NCBI GenBank assembly: GCA_009778255.1
Contig: WRKD01000081.1
Coordinates: 1 to 5,420, forward strand
Length of the DNA: 5,420 bases
Source of the DNA: Bacillota bacterium
GTDB taxonomy: Bacteria; Bacillota; Dehalobacteriia; UBA4068
Reading direction: 5' to 3'
Shown here: positions 1 to 5,420 of the stretch, in pieces
How positions within the stretch are numbered: position 1 is the stretch's first letter
Layout: each line of letters begins with the position of its first letter
Program-made: the position numbers and the translations under genes
Notes under the pieces: generated by a model
Databases searched by the model: none
Told to the model about the DNA's origin: nothing
What the model saw: the letters and a program-made list of their open reading frames with translations, nothing else

Positions 1-1212
1 AAAGCCCACGCCGTCCGGGTAGCCGGCTGCGGCTAAAGCGGCGCGCGCCATTTCTTTATTTTTTTCATAATCAAAATCGAAATACTTACCTTGCTGATAA
101 AACTCTCCGTTTACATCTCCAAAACCAGGCCCAACAAAAGCGGTAGCCGGCAAATAACTGCCTTCCAGCAATACCTCGGTAATGAATAAACGGTCGATAG
201 CCAAAGAAAGCGCTTTACGTACATTAACATCATTATAGGGCGCGCGTTGGTTTTGGAAACAAACATAATAGGTACCTAAATCTGCAAATACTCCGTACAG
301 GCCTTTCTCTTTAAGCATGGCACGGTCTTCGCCGGGGATCAAACGGCTATAGGCAACTTGACCGCTTTGCAAAGCATTGACCATCGCCACTTCATCGGCT
401 AAGAATTCAAAGGTCAGCCGGGTGGGAATAATATTGTCGCGATTATAATAGAATTCATTGGGCACTAAAGTTAAAGAAGCGTCCATATTAATGGCTTCAA
501 CCTTAAAAGGTCCGCTGGAAATATACGATTCCGGAGCGGTCGACCAGCGGTCGCCATATTTTTCCACCATATCTTGACGGGTGGGCATCCAGGCGGGGAA
601 AGCCGCCACTTCATCGAAAAAGGCACAGGGCCCTTCCAGTGTGATCTCGAAAGTAAGATCGTCTAAAGCCTTTACGCCAAAGGCATCCAGAGGCATTTCT
701 CCATTAGCAACCGCATCGCCGTTTTTAACAAAGACCCCAACGTCTAAAGCATACGGCGAGATCGTTGCCGGGTTAACTAAACGTTTCCAGGTATATTCAA
801 GATCATGCGCCGTAAGAGGCTGGCCGTCGCTCCACTTTAAGCCGGAACGCAGGTGAAAAGTCCAGACCAAGCCGTCACTGGAAATATCATAACTTTCGGC
901 CAAACCCGGTTCCACGCCGCCACCCTGATATTTGTATTTCATCAAACCCTCGCCTATATGTACTAAATAGATAGCCCCATCTACAGAAGAGTTTTTCTGT
1001 GGGTCGATGGTTTCCGGAGGAGAGGCAATAGTAACGGCAAAATCGGTTATACGGTTTGAAGTGCTTGAAGTCTGCTCATTTGTATCAGTTGGGTTATTAG
1101 GTGTTGAAACATCGGGAGGGGTTATGGGTTTCTCTGGTGTGGTTTTAGTGCAGGATGCTAAACCGAGTAGCATAACAATAAGCAACAATACAACAAAAAT
1201 ACGAGTTTTCAT
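1..1212 (-). CDS. oppA: Oligopeptide-binding lipoprotein OppA (SBP_bac_5 family), C-terminus cut by window edge
   Basis: This is the extracellular receptor of the importer: it binds peptides outside the membrane and delivers them to OppB/OppC. The ATG at 1212-1210 follows AAAGGAG (1225-1219) with 6 nt spacing. Residues 1-20 form a lipoprotein signal peptide (MKTR, a hydrophobic core, then the lipobox LASC), so Cys21 should be lipidated. Residues 22 to about 57 are a Thr/Pro/Ser/Asn-rich linker. The solute-binding domain follows: the family signature lies at about 105-130 (AESYD, then VWTFHLRSGLKWSDG at 116-130), then TAHDLEYTWKRL, SPYA, and FQNQRAPYNDVNVRKAL starting at residue 319, which matches the NQKPPFNDVRVR region of E. 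coli OppA. The frame stays open through 404 codons to base 1, ending in AAAGYPDGVGF, as in family members. Full-length relatives have about 540 residues, so roughly the last quarter is missing. It is the last operon gene visible, 52 bp after oppF. Peptide binding is well supported; peptide length preference cannot be read. Confidence 0.93.
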   Translation of the reverse strand, partial: MKTRIFVVLLLIVMLLGLASCTKTTPEKPITPPDVSTPNNPTDTNEQTSSTSNRITDFAVTIASPPETIDPQKNSSVDGAIYLVHIGEGLMKYKYQGGGVEPGLAESYDISSDGLVWTFHLRSGLKWSDGQPLTAHDLEYTWKRLVNPATISPYALDVGVFVKNGDAVANGEMPLDAFGVKALDDLTFEITLEGPCAFFDEVAAFPAWMPTRQDMVEKYGDRWSTAPESYISSGPFKVEAINMDASLTLVPNEFYYNRDNIIPTRLTFEFLADEVAMVNALQSGQVAYSRLIPGEDRAMLKEKGLYGVFADLGTYYVCFQNQRAPYNDVNVRKALSLAIDRLFITEVLLEGSYLPATAFVGPGFGDVNGEFYQQGKYFDFDYEKNKEMARAALAAAGYPDGVGF

Positions 1213-1264
1213 AATTTACTCCTTTCAATTTAAACTTAGCTTTATTTCTTACCACAATATCAAA
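1213..1264 (-). promoter_or_regulatory. oppF-oppA intergenic gap with the oppA ribosome binding site
   Basis: This is a 52-bp AT-rich spacer. It contains AAAGGAG (1225-1219), 6 nt before the oppA ATG. I see no hairpin, no terminator and no convincing -35/-10 pair, so oppA is most simply read with the rest of the operon. Confidence 0.7.
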
Positions 1265-2236
1265 CTACCATCCACATTCTACCTTATGACAAGCACAAAA
1301 ATGTCCCGGGGTTACTTCCCGGTTACCGGGAGTTTGTTCGCTGCATATTTCCCGCGCATAGGGGCAGCGGGTACGAAAGCGGCAACCGGAAGGAGGAGAA
1401 AGCGGGCTGGGTACATCACCTTCTAATATTATTCGTTTTTTACTACGGCTGATTTTAGGGTCCGGTATAGGAATAGCCGAAAGTAATATTTGAGTATATG
1501 GATGAAACGGATTACTATATAATTCCTTAGCCGGGCAGGTTTCCACCAAATTGCCCAGATACATAACTCCAATACGGTTAGATATATGCCGCACCACTGC
1601 TAAATCGTGGGCAATAAACAGATAAGTTAAACCCAGTTTTTGCTGCAGTTCGATCAGCATATTGATAACCTGCGCCTGAATGGAAACATCCAAGGCGGAA
1701 ACCGGCTCGTCGCAGACGATGAATTCCGGTTTTATGGTAAGGGCCCGCGCGATAGAGATGCGCTGCCGCTGTCCACCGGAAAATTCATGCGGGTAACGAT
1801 TCATATGCTCGGTATTCATGCCTACAAAACGTAATTGATCTACCACTATATCGTAACGTTCTTTACGGCTTAAGGGTAGTTTTTGCGCAACCAGCGGTTC
1901 TCCTACTATGTCGCCCACTGTCATACGCGGGTCTAAAGAAGAATATGGGTCTTGAAACACTATTTGCATGCGCTTACGATAAGTGTCAATATTGCGCATA
2001 TTTACTTCTGCGCCATCGAAAATCACTTTTCCGGCGCTGGGTTCATATAAATGTAGCACACAGCGGCCAAAAGTGCTTTTGCCGCAGCCGCTCTCCCCTA
2101 CCATGCCGAATGTTTCGCCTTTTTCTATATATAGGCTAACATCGTTTACGGCGGAAACAGATTTTTTGCTTTGCCCCCAGCCAGTCTTAATGGGGAAATT
2201 TTTTTCCAAATGTTCAACTAAAAGAAGTTTGCCCAT
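1265..2236 (-). CDS. oppF: Oligopeptide ABC transporter ATP-binding protein OppF
   Basis: This is the second cytoplasmic ATPase of the importer; it pairs with OppD to power transport. From the chosen ATG it has 323 residues: Walker A GESGCGKST at 47-55, Q-loop VFQDP with Q95, signature FSGGQRQR at 152-159, Walker B FIVCDE at 172-177, D-loop ALD at 181-183 and switch H210 (IAHD). The oligopeptide/dipeptide C-terminal region carries Cys285, Cys291, Cys298 and Cys314 (spacing C-x5-C-x6-C-x15-C), plus extra Cys316 and Cys321. The FSGGQ variant is normal for OppF. The frame is open up to an ATG at 2263 (332 residues), but an excellent site AAGGAGGTG (2251-2243) lies inside that extension. GGAGG sits 8 nt before the ATG at 2236 and 5 nt before an adjacent ATG at 2239, so I chose 2236. 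The start overlaps the end of oppD by 23 nt, which suggests coupled translation. It ends in TAG at 1267-1265. Confidence 0.94.
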   Translation of the reverse strand: MGKLLLVEHLEKNFPIKTGWGQSKKSVSAVNDVSLYIEKGETFGMVGESGCGKSTFGRCVLHLYEPSAGKVIFDGAEVNMRNIDTYRKRMQIVFQDPYSSLDPRMTVGDIVGEPLVAQKLPLSRKERYDIVVDQLRFVGMNTEHMNRYPHEFSGGQRQRISIARALTIKPEFIVCDEPVSALDVSIQAQVINMLIELQQKLGLTYLFIAHDLAVVRHISNRIGVMYLGNLVETCPAKELYSNPFHPYTQILLSAIPIPDPKISRSKKRIILEGDVPSPLSPPSGCRFRTRCPYAREICSEQTPGNREVTPGHFCACHKVECGW

Positions 2237-3227
2237 CATTCCCACCTCCTTCCCCCAAAGCATGTAGCCAGCAAGCTGCCTTATGGCTCTCGCTTAAAGT
2301 GAATTCCGGCGGTGTTTGCTTAAGGCAGATACTGCGGCATTCACGACAACGGGCGGCAAAGGAGCAGCCCTGTGGAAGATCGAGCACATCGACCGGTGTA
2401 CCTTCAATGGGGGTCAGCTGAGGAGATTCTTCATTATCCAGCCTGGGCAGGCATTCCAAAAGTCCTTTACTATAAGGATGAGCTGTTTGATAAAATATCT
2501 CATCTGTACTGCCGCGTTCCACTACCCGGCCGCCGTACATCACTATTACTTTATCGCAGATATCGGAAACTATTCCCAAATCGTGAGTTATGAGTATGAT
2601 GGCTGCTTCCGTCTCATTACGCAAAGATTTCATAAGGTCTAAAATCTGGGCTTGTATGGTTACATCCAGAGCAGTTGTAGGTTCGTCGGCTATCAAGAGT
2701 TTCGGCGAACAGCATAAAGCCATGGCTATCATCACACGCTGACGCATTCCGCCAGAGAGTTCATAAGGGTATTGTTTAAGGCGTTGTTCCGGATTATTAA
2801 TGCCGACCAGTCTGAGCATTTTCAAGGCAGTTTGCGCCGCTTGAGCGCGCTTGCTAGCGGTATGCTTTATCAAAGTTTCCATTAATTGATTGCCCACGGT
2901 ATATACCGGGTTCAATGAGGTCATGGGATCTTGAAATATCATGGCCATTTCTTTGCCGCGTACCGCCTGCATTTGTTTTTCTGTAAGTGTTTCGATTTTT
3001 TTGCCGTTAAACTCTAAAGTACCCCCAATGATCTCGCCCGGATACTGTAATATGCGCATGAGCGCATTGACCGAGACACTTTTACCGCTACCGGATTCAC
3101 CAACAATACCTATGACTTCCCTTTGATATAAATCAAAAGAAAGCCCGCCCACAGCTTTTACCTCACCTGCTGGGGTAAAAAAAGATACTTTCAAATCTTT
3201 GATAGAAAGAAGCGGCGGATCAGCCAT
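2214..3227 (-). CDS. oppD: Oligopeptide ABC transporter ATP-binding protein OppD
   Basis: This is the first cytoplasmic ATPase of the importer; with OppF it forms the nucleotide-binding pair under OppB/OppC. The 337 residues match the usual family length. Motifs in order: Walker A GESGSGKS at 43-50, Q-loop IFQDP with Q99, signature LSGGMRQRV at 157-165, Walker B LLIADE at 177-182, D-loop ALD at 186-188 and switch H215 (ITHD). All catalytic residues are present. The C-terminal oligopeptide/dipeptide region has Cys288, Cys294, Cys301 and Cys319, the four-cysteine set reported to hold a [4Fe-4S] cluster in OppD/DppD proteins; Cys297 is an extra one. The ATG at 3227-3225 has only a weak site, AGGA, 8 nt upstream. 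It lies 40 bp after oppC. The TGA stop is inside the start of oppF, and the Gly-rich tail GEGGGNDG is encoded by the oppF ribosome binding site and start codons. Confidence 0.96.
   Translation of the reverse strand: MADPPLLSIKDLKVSFFTPAGEVKAVGGLSFDLYQREVIGIVGESGSGKSVSVNALMRILQYPGEIIGGTLEFNGKKIETLTEKQMQAVRGKEMAMIFQDPMTSLNPVYTVGNQLMETLIKHTASKRAQAAQTALKMLRLVGINNPEQRLKQYPYELSGGMRQRVMIAMALCCSPKLLIADEPTTALDVTIQAQILDLMKSLRNETEAAIILITHDLGIVSDICDKVIVMYGGRVVERGSTDEIFYQTAHPYSKGLLECLPRLDNEESPQLTPIEGTPVDVLDLPQGCSFAARCRECRSICLKQTPPEFTLSESHKAACWLHALGEGGGNDGQTSFS
2243..2251 (-). promoter_or_regulatory. Ribosome binding site of oppF inside oppD
   Basis: AAGGAGGTG is a near-perfect anti-16S complement. It lies within the last codons of oppD, 8 nt (from GGAGG) before the ATG at 2236 and 5 nt before the ATG at 2239. 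It decides the oppF start against the longer frame from 2263, whose leader would contain this site. Confidence 0.85.
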
Positions 3228-3267
3228 AAATCGTTTCCTACTTTCTTTCTTAATAGTTACAATCTTA

Positions 3268-4254
3268 TCATTTTCTCAGCCTGGGATCCAGGGCATCGCG
3301 CAGACCATCTCCAAATTGATTAAAGGCTAAAATAGTAATGCTTATGAGCAAGGCAGGGTAAAATAGCAGATAAGGATAGCTTTGTAAACCGTTTAAAGAA
3401 TCGGAAGCCAGCGAGCCTAAAGAAGCCATGGGCGCGGCTACTCCTAAACCGACAAAACTAAGAAAAGCTTCTAAAAAAATGGCTACTGGTATTTGAAACA
3501 AAGTGGTAACAATAATGGTGCCAATAGCATTGGGCAATAAATGACGGCGGATTATGGAAGTTTTGGAAGCTCCCATAGCTACGGCAGCTAATACATATTC
3601 ATTCTCTTTTAACTGTAAAACTTGACCGCGTACTAAGCGCGCCATATTGACCCAATAGATTAAGGCCACGGCAACGAAGATAGAAATAGCGCTGGCCCCC
3701 ATCCTGGAGTTGGGAAAAACTTTGCTAAGATATGGTTTAACGGTAACTTGCAGCAAGATGATCACTAATATAGGAGGCAGCGAATAAAAAACTTCGGCTA
3801 TACGCTGCATAATATTATCTACCTTCCCGCCAATAAAACCGGAAACAGCGCCATATATGGCGCCTATACCCAAAACGATCAAAGCGCTGAACAAACCAAT
3901 CAATAAAGATACTCTTGTTCCTACCATGGTGCGCACCAGCATATCTCTACCCAAAGAATCGGTACCGAACCAATGCTCGGCATTGGGCGCCATACGCTCA
4001 TGTCCGCGGGTTTGCTGATCATAAGAATAAGGCGACAGCAAAGGTCCTGCCCAGGCAAACAGCACCAGCGCAATTATCACGAAAAAACAGAACATGGCTA
4101 CCTTATTGGCTTTAAAACGGCGATACGCATCTTTTAAATAGGTAACAGATTCACGCATCTGCACCTCGCGCTGCCTTTCCTCATAAGGTACCGGCTGGGC
4201 GTCTTCTAAACTGATTACAGCGCTTATGGTTTTGGGCAAACCAAAATGCTCCAA
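3268..4254 (-). CDS. oppC: Oligopeptide ABC transporter permease OppC, probable TTG start
   Basis: This is the second membrane subunit, forming the translocation channel with OppB. Numbering from TTG at 4254 (328 residues): a cytoplasmic N-terminus, then an OppC_N-type segment (YLKDAYRRFKANKVAMF, from 39) leading into the first membrane helix at about 54-71. The periplasmic part contains WFGTDSLGRDMLVR (95-108). The permease domain (BPD_transp_1 type) has further helices, NMARLVRGQVLQLKENEY, and the EAA loop that contacts the ATPase at about 219-242 (AAVAMGASKTSIIRRHLLPN). It ends in the family hallmark FGDGLRDALDPRLRK. The start is uncertain. A GTG at 4263 is in frame, but its G is part of the AAGGAG site (4268-4263), and an in-frame TAA at 4269-4267 blocks anything further upstream. 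TTG at 4254 sits 8 nt after that site, so it is preferred. It begins 34 bp after oppB. The loop before the NMARLVRGQ segment is longer than in the relatives I recall. Confidence 0.94.
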   Translation of the reverse strand: MEHFGLPKTISAVISLEDAQPVPYEERQREVQMRESVTYLKDAYRRFKANKVAMFCFFVIIALVLFAWAGPLLSPYSYDQQTRGHERMAPNAEHWFGTDSLGRDMLVRTMVGTRVSLLIGLFSALIVLGIGAIYGAVSGFIGGKVDNIMQRIAEVFYSLPPILVIILLQVTVKPYLSKVFPNSRMGASAISIFVAVALIYWVNMARLVRGQVLQLKENEYVLAAVAMGASKTSIIRRHLLPNAIGTIIVTTLFQIPVAIFLEAFLSFVGLGVAAPMASLGSLASDSLNGLQSYPYLLFYPALLISITILAFNQFGDGLRDALDPRLRK

Positions 4255-4262
4255 ACTCAACA

Positions 4263-4268
4263 CTCCTT
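4263..4268 (-). promoter_or_regulatory. Ribosome binding site that decides the oppC start
   Basis: AAGGAG on the minus strand shares its last G with the in-frame GTG at 4263, so that GTG cannot be the start this site serves. TTG at 4260 is only 2 nt away, while TTG at 4254 is at an ideal 8 nt. The in-frame TAA at 4269-4267 excludes any start further upstream. Confidence 0.7.
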
Positions 4269-4288
4269 ACACGCAGGCAAAACCCGCT

Positions 4289-5203
4289 CTAATACTTTTT
4301 GATGCGTGGATCTACTATGCCATAAGTAATATCCACAATCATATTGGCTAAGATCAGGATTATGGCATAAAACACGGTCGTGCCCATGATCATGGGGTAA
4401 TCGCGATTAGTAATAGAGGTGATAAAATAAGCGCCCAAGCCGGGAATGGAGAAAATCCGTTCTACCACAAAACCGCCCACTATAGTATTGGCAGTCAGCG
4501 GCCCCAAATATGTAACTACGGGAATAATGGAATTACGCAAAGCATGCTTGCCTACCACCACCACACGGGTCAACCCTTTGGCGCGGGCAGTTTTGATATA
4601 ATCTTGGTCAATAACATCTAAAAGGCCGGAGCGCGTTAATCTGGTAATATAAGATAAAGGACTAAAGGCCAGCGCAGAGGCGGGCATGATATAATGCAAT
4701 GGTGTATCTAAGCGCATAATGGGCAGTAATTGCCAGCGTATGCCCAAAAAGTACAAAAGTAGGGCGCCTACAACAAAACCCGGCACCGAATAGCCTATAG
4801 AGGTAATAAACATGATCACCCTATCTGGAATTTTATCGCGCTTGGCAGCGGCTAACATACCTAAAGGTATGCCGAGAAAAAGCGATAGCAATAAAGCCAC
4901 TAAGCCTAAACGTAGCGATATGGGAAATTTTTCGGCAATGATCTCATTTACAGTATAACCGATTTTTTTAACGGAAATGCCTAAATCGCCCCGGGCCAAG
5001 TCTTTCATATAATCGAAATACTGCACATAAACAGGACGGTCAAAACCATAACGCGCCTCCATTAAAGCTAAGGCGCGAGCATTGATCTTTTCGGCGTTAA
5101 AAGGCCCGCCCGGTATGAGATGCATAAGAAAAAATGTTATGGTTGCCAGTACAAATATGGCCAACAAGCCGGAAAAAAACCTGTTTATAACAAACCTTAC
5201 CAT
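4289..5203 (-). CDS. oppB: Oligopeptide ABC transporter permease OppB
   Basis: This is the first membrane subunit of the importer, paired with OppC in the cytoplasmic membrane. At 304 residues it is nearly the length of E. coli OppB (306). Helix 1 lies at about 9-30 and is followed by IPGGPF (30-35), a hallmark that separates OppB from DppB-type proteins. Next come RYGFDRPVYVQYFDYM and ARGDLGIS (51-77), then membrane segments at about 97-119, 130-153, 168-188, 226-246 and 276-297. The cytoplasmic EAA loop is at about 201-224 (DYIKTARAKGLTRVVVVGKH, then ALRN). The C-terminal half contains GGFVVERIFSIPGLG (243-257), and the protein ends in DPRIKKY. The ATG at 5203 follows GAGGTG (5215-5210), with GAGG 8 nt upstream. 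It is the first gene of the operon, preceded by a candidate promoter. Confidence 0.96.
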   Translation of the reverse strand: MVRFVINRFFSGLLAIFVLATITFFLMHLIPGGPFNAEKINARALALMEARYGFDRPVYVQYFDYMKDLARGDLGISVKKIGYTVNEIIAEKFPISLRLGLVALLLSLFLGIPLGMLAAAKRDKIPDRVIMFITSIGYSVPGFVVGALLLYFLGIRWQLLPIMRLDTPLHYIMPASALAFSPLSYITRLTRSGLLDVIDQDYIKTARAKGLTRVVVVGKHALRNSIIPVVTYLGPLTANTIVGGFVVERIFSIPGLGAYFITSITNRDYPMIMGTTVFYAIILILANMIVDITYGIVDPRIKKY

Positions 5204-5220
5204 GAGCTACACCTCACACT
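5204..5220 (-). promoter_or_regulatory. Ribosome binding site of oppB
   Basis: GAGGTG at 5215-5210 on the minus strand lies 8 nt before the oppB ATG when measured from GAGG. It is well placed and supports the chosen start. Confidence 0.75.
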
Positions 5221-5232
5221 GAATATATGTAT

Positions 5233-5261
5233 ATTTTATACTAAAATATCGCTTTTTGCAA
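5233..5261 (-). promoter_or_regulatory. Candidate sigma-A promoter of the opp operon
   Basis: On the minus strand, TTGCAA (5261-5256, 4 of 6 to TTGACA) and TAAAAT (5238-5233, 5 of 6 to TATAAT) are separated by exactly 17 bp. An alternative -10, TATAAA, overlaps it with a 15-bp spacer. Transcription would start near 5226, giving a leader of about 20-25 nt that includes the oppB ribosome binding site. The region is AT-rich, so chance matches are possible, but the position between the upstream hairpin and oppB is right for the operon promoter. Confidence 0.55.
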
Positions 5262-5295
5262 TATAAACATTAAATTATCTACACCAAAATTATTA

Positions 5296-5335
5296 AAAAC
5301 ATAATCTGACTGCTCATGCGGCCAGATTATGTTTT
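5296..5335 (-). terminator. Rho-independent terminator of an upstream gene outside the window
   Basis: A perfect 13-bp inverted repeat is present: AAAACATAATCTG at 5296-5308 against CAGATTATGTTTT at 5323-5335. After one A/C mismatch the stem continues with four more pairs (5310-5313 with 5318-5321, one of them T-G) and closes on the tetraloop TCAT. Read on the minus strand, the stem ends in TTTTT followed by AATAATTTT, as an intrinsic terminator should. On the plus strand only TTTT precedes GGGC, so it is weaker that way. It lies about 35 bp upstream of the operon promoter and probably insulates opp from a preceding gene on the same strand. Confidence 0.7.
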
Positions 5336-5400
5336 GGGCACCTCTAGAAACCAGAATAAACACTAACAAAATGATCAAAATGAGACTAATTACCTAAATA
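5336..5400. other. AT-rich intergenic stretch without a gene
   Basis: On the minus strand, stops occur in all three frames within the first 30 bases from the window edge, so no coding region of an upstream gene is seen here. I found no clear promoter or RNA gene. Confidence 0.6.
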
Positions 5401-5420
5401 TCCCCGTCATTGCGGACTTG
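5401..5420. repeat. Possible first arm of a dispersed palindromic repeat, cut by window edge
   Basis: The last bases contain CCGTCATTGCGGACTTG. CGTCATTGCG is a common start of short palindromic repeats in many bacterial genomes, where the other arm reads back as CGCAATGACG. Only one arm is visible, so the palindrome cannot be confirmed here. Confidence 0.3.

Noticed and set aside
581..856. Plus-strand frame of 91 codons
   Set aside because: It is antisense to the conserved binding domain of oppA; its low-complexity Ser/Lys/Ala composition is typical of a shadow frame.
1213..1264. Separate promoter for oppA
   Set aside because: TTGATA occurs near 1263-1258, but no acceptable -10 lies 16-18 bp from it.
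1007..1426. Plus-strand frame of 139 codons
   Set aside because: It lies antisense to the start of oppA and the end of oppF, crosses their intergenic gap, and its protein has no recognisable domain. Both minus-strand genes are clear homologues.
1640..3126. Several plus-strand frames of 61-108 codons
   Set aside because: All are antisense to the ATPase domains of oppF and oppD, overlap each other in different frames, and resemble no family.
3915..4115. Plus-strand frame of 66 codons
   Set aside because: It is antisense to oppC over its first membrane segment and periplasmic motif, with no support of its own.
5262..5420. CodY-type operator or a riboswitch upstream of oppB
   Set aside because: No AATTTTCNGAAAATT-like palindrome is present, and the only structured element is the terminator-like hairpin, which lies upstream of the promoter and so outside the leader.
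1..5420. tRNA, rRNA, CRISPR array, insertion sequence or phage genes
   Set aside because: Nothing in the window resembles these; almost every base is taken up by the transporter genes.

Overview
The window holds almost all of one transcription unit on the minus strand: an oligopeptide ABC importer of the Opp family in the order oppB-oppC-oppD-oppF-oppA. The genes are read right to left, from about 5203 down past position 1. All five proteins were recognised by reading their motifs; no database search was run. The organism looks like a Firmicute, probably of clostridial type. This is inferred from strong AGGAGG-like ribosome binding sites, non-ATG starts, a moderate-to-low GC content, a lipoprotein-type OppA, and closer resemblance of OppC to the Bacillus protein than to the E. 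coli one. No genus can be named.

Layout from the 5' end of the operon: 5401-5420 may be one arm of a dispersed palindromic repeat cut by the window edge. 5296-5335 is a strong hairpin with a T-tract on the minus strand, probably the terminator of an upstream gene outside the window. 5233-5261 holds a plausible sigma-A promoter, followed by a short leader. Then come oppB (first permease), oppC (second permease), oppD and oppF (ATPases) and oppA (peptide-binding lipoprotein). oppA runs off the left edge after 404 codons. The gaps are short (34 bp between oppB and oppC, 40 bp between oppC and oppD, a 23-bp overlap between oppD and oppF, 52 bp between oppF and oppA), and no terminator is seen inside the operon.

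The parts form a complete importer. OppA is anchored to the outer face of the membrane and captures peptides. OppB and OppC form the channel, and OppD and OppF hydrolyse ATP to drive uptake. Both ATPases carry the C-terminal cysteine set linked in this family to a [4Fe-4S] cluster.

This is a well-known type of system and I found no undescribed one. The points worth a second look are start-site problems in oppC and oppF, the oppD/oppF dual-coding overlap, the extra cysteines in the ATPases, a periplasmic-loop insertion in OppC, and the hairpin and partial repeat upstream.
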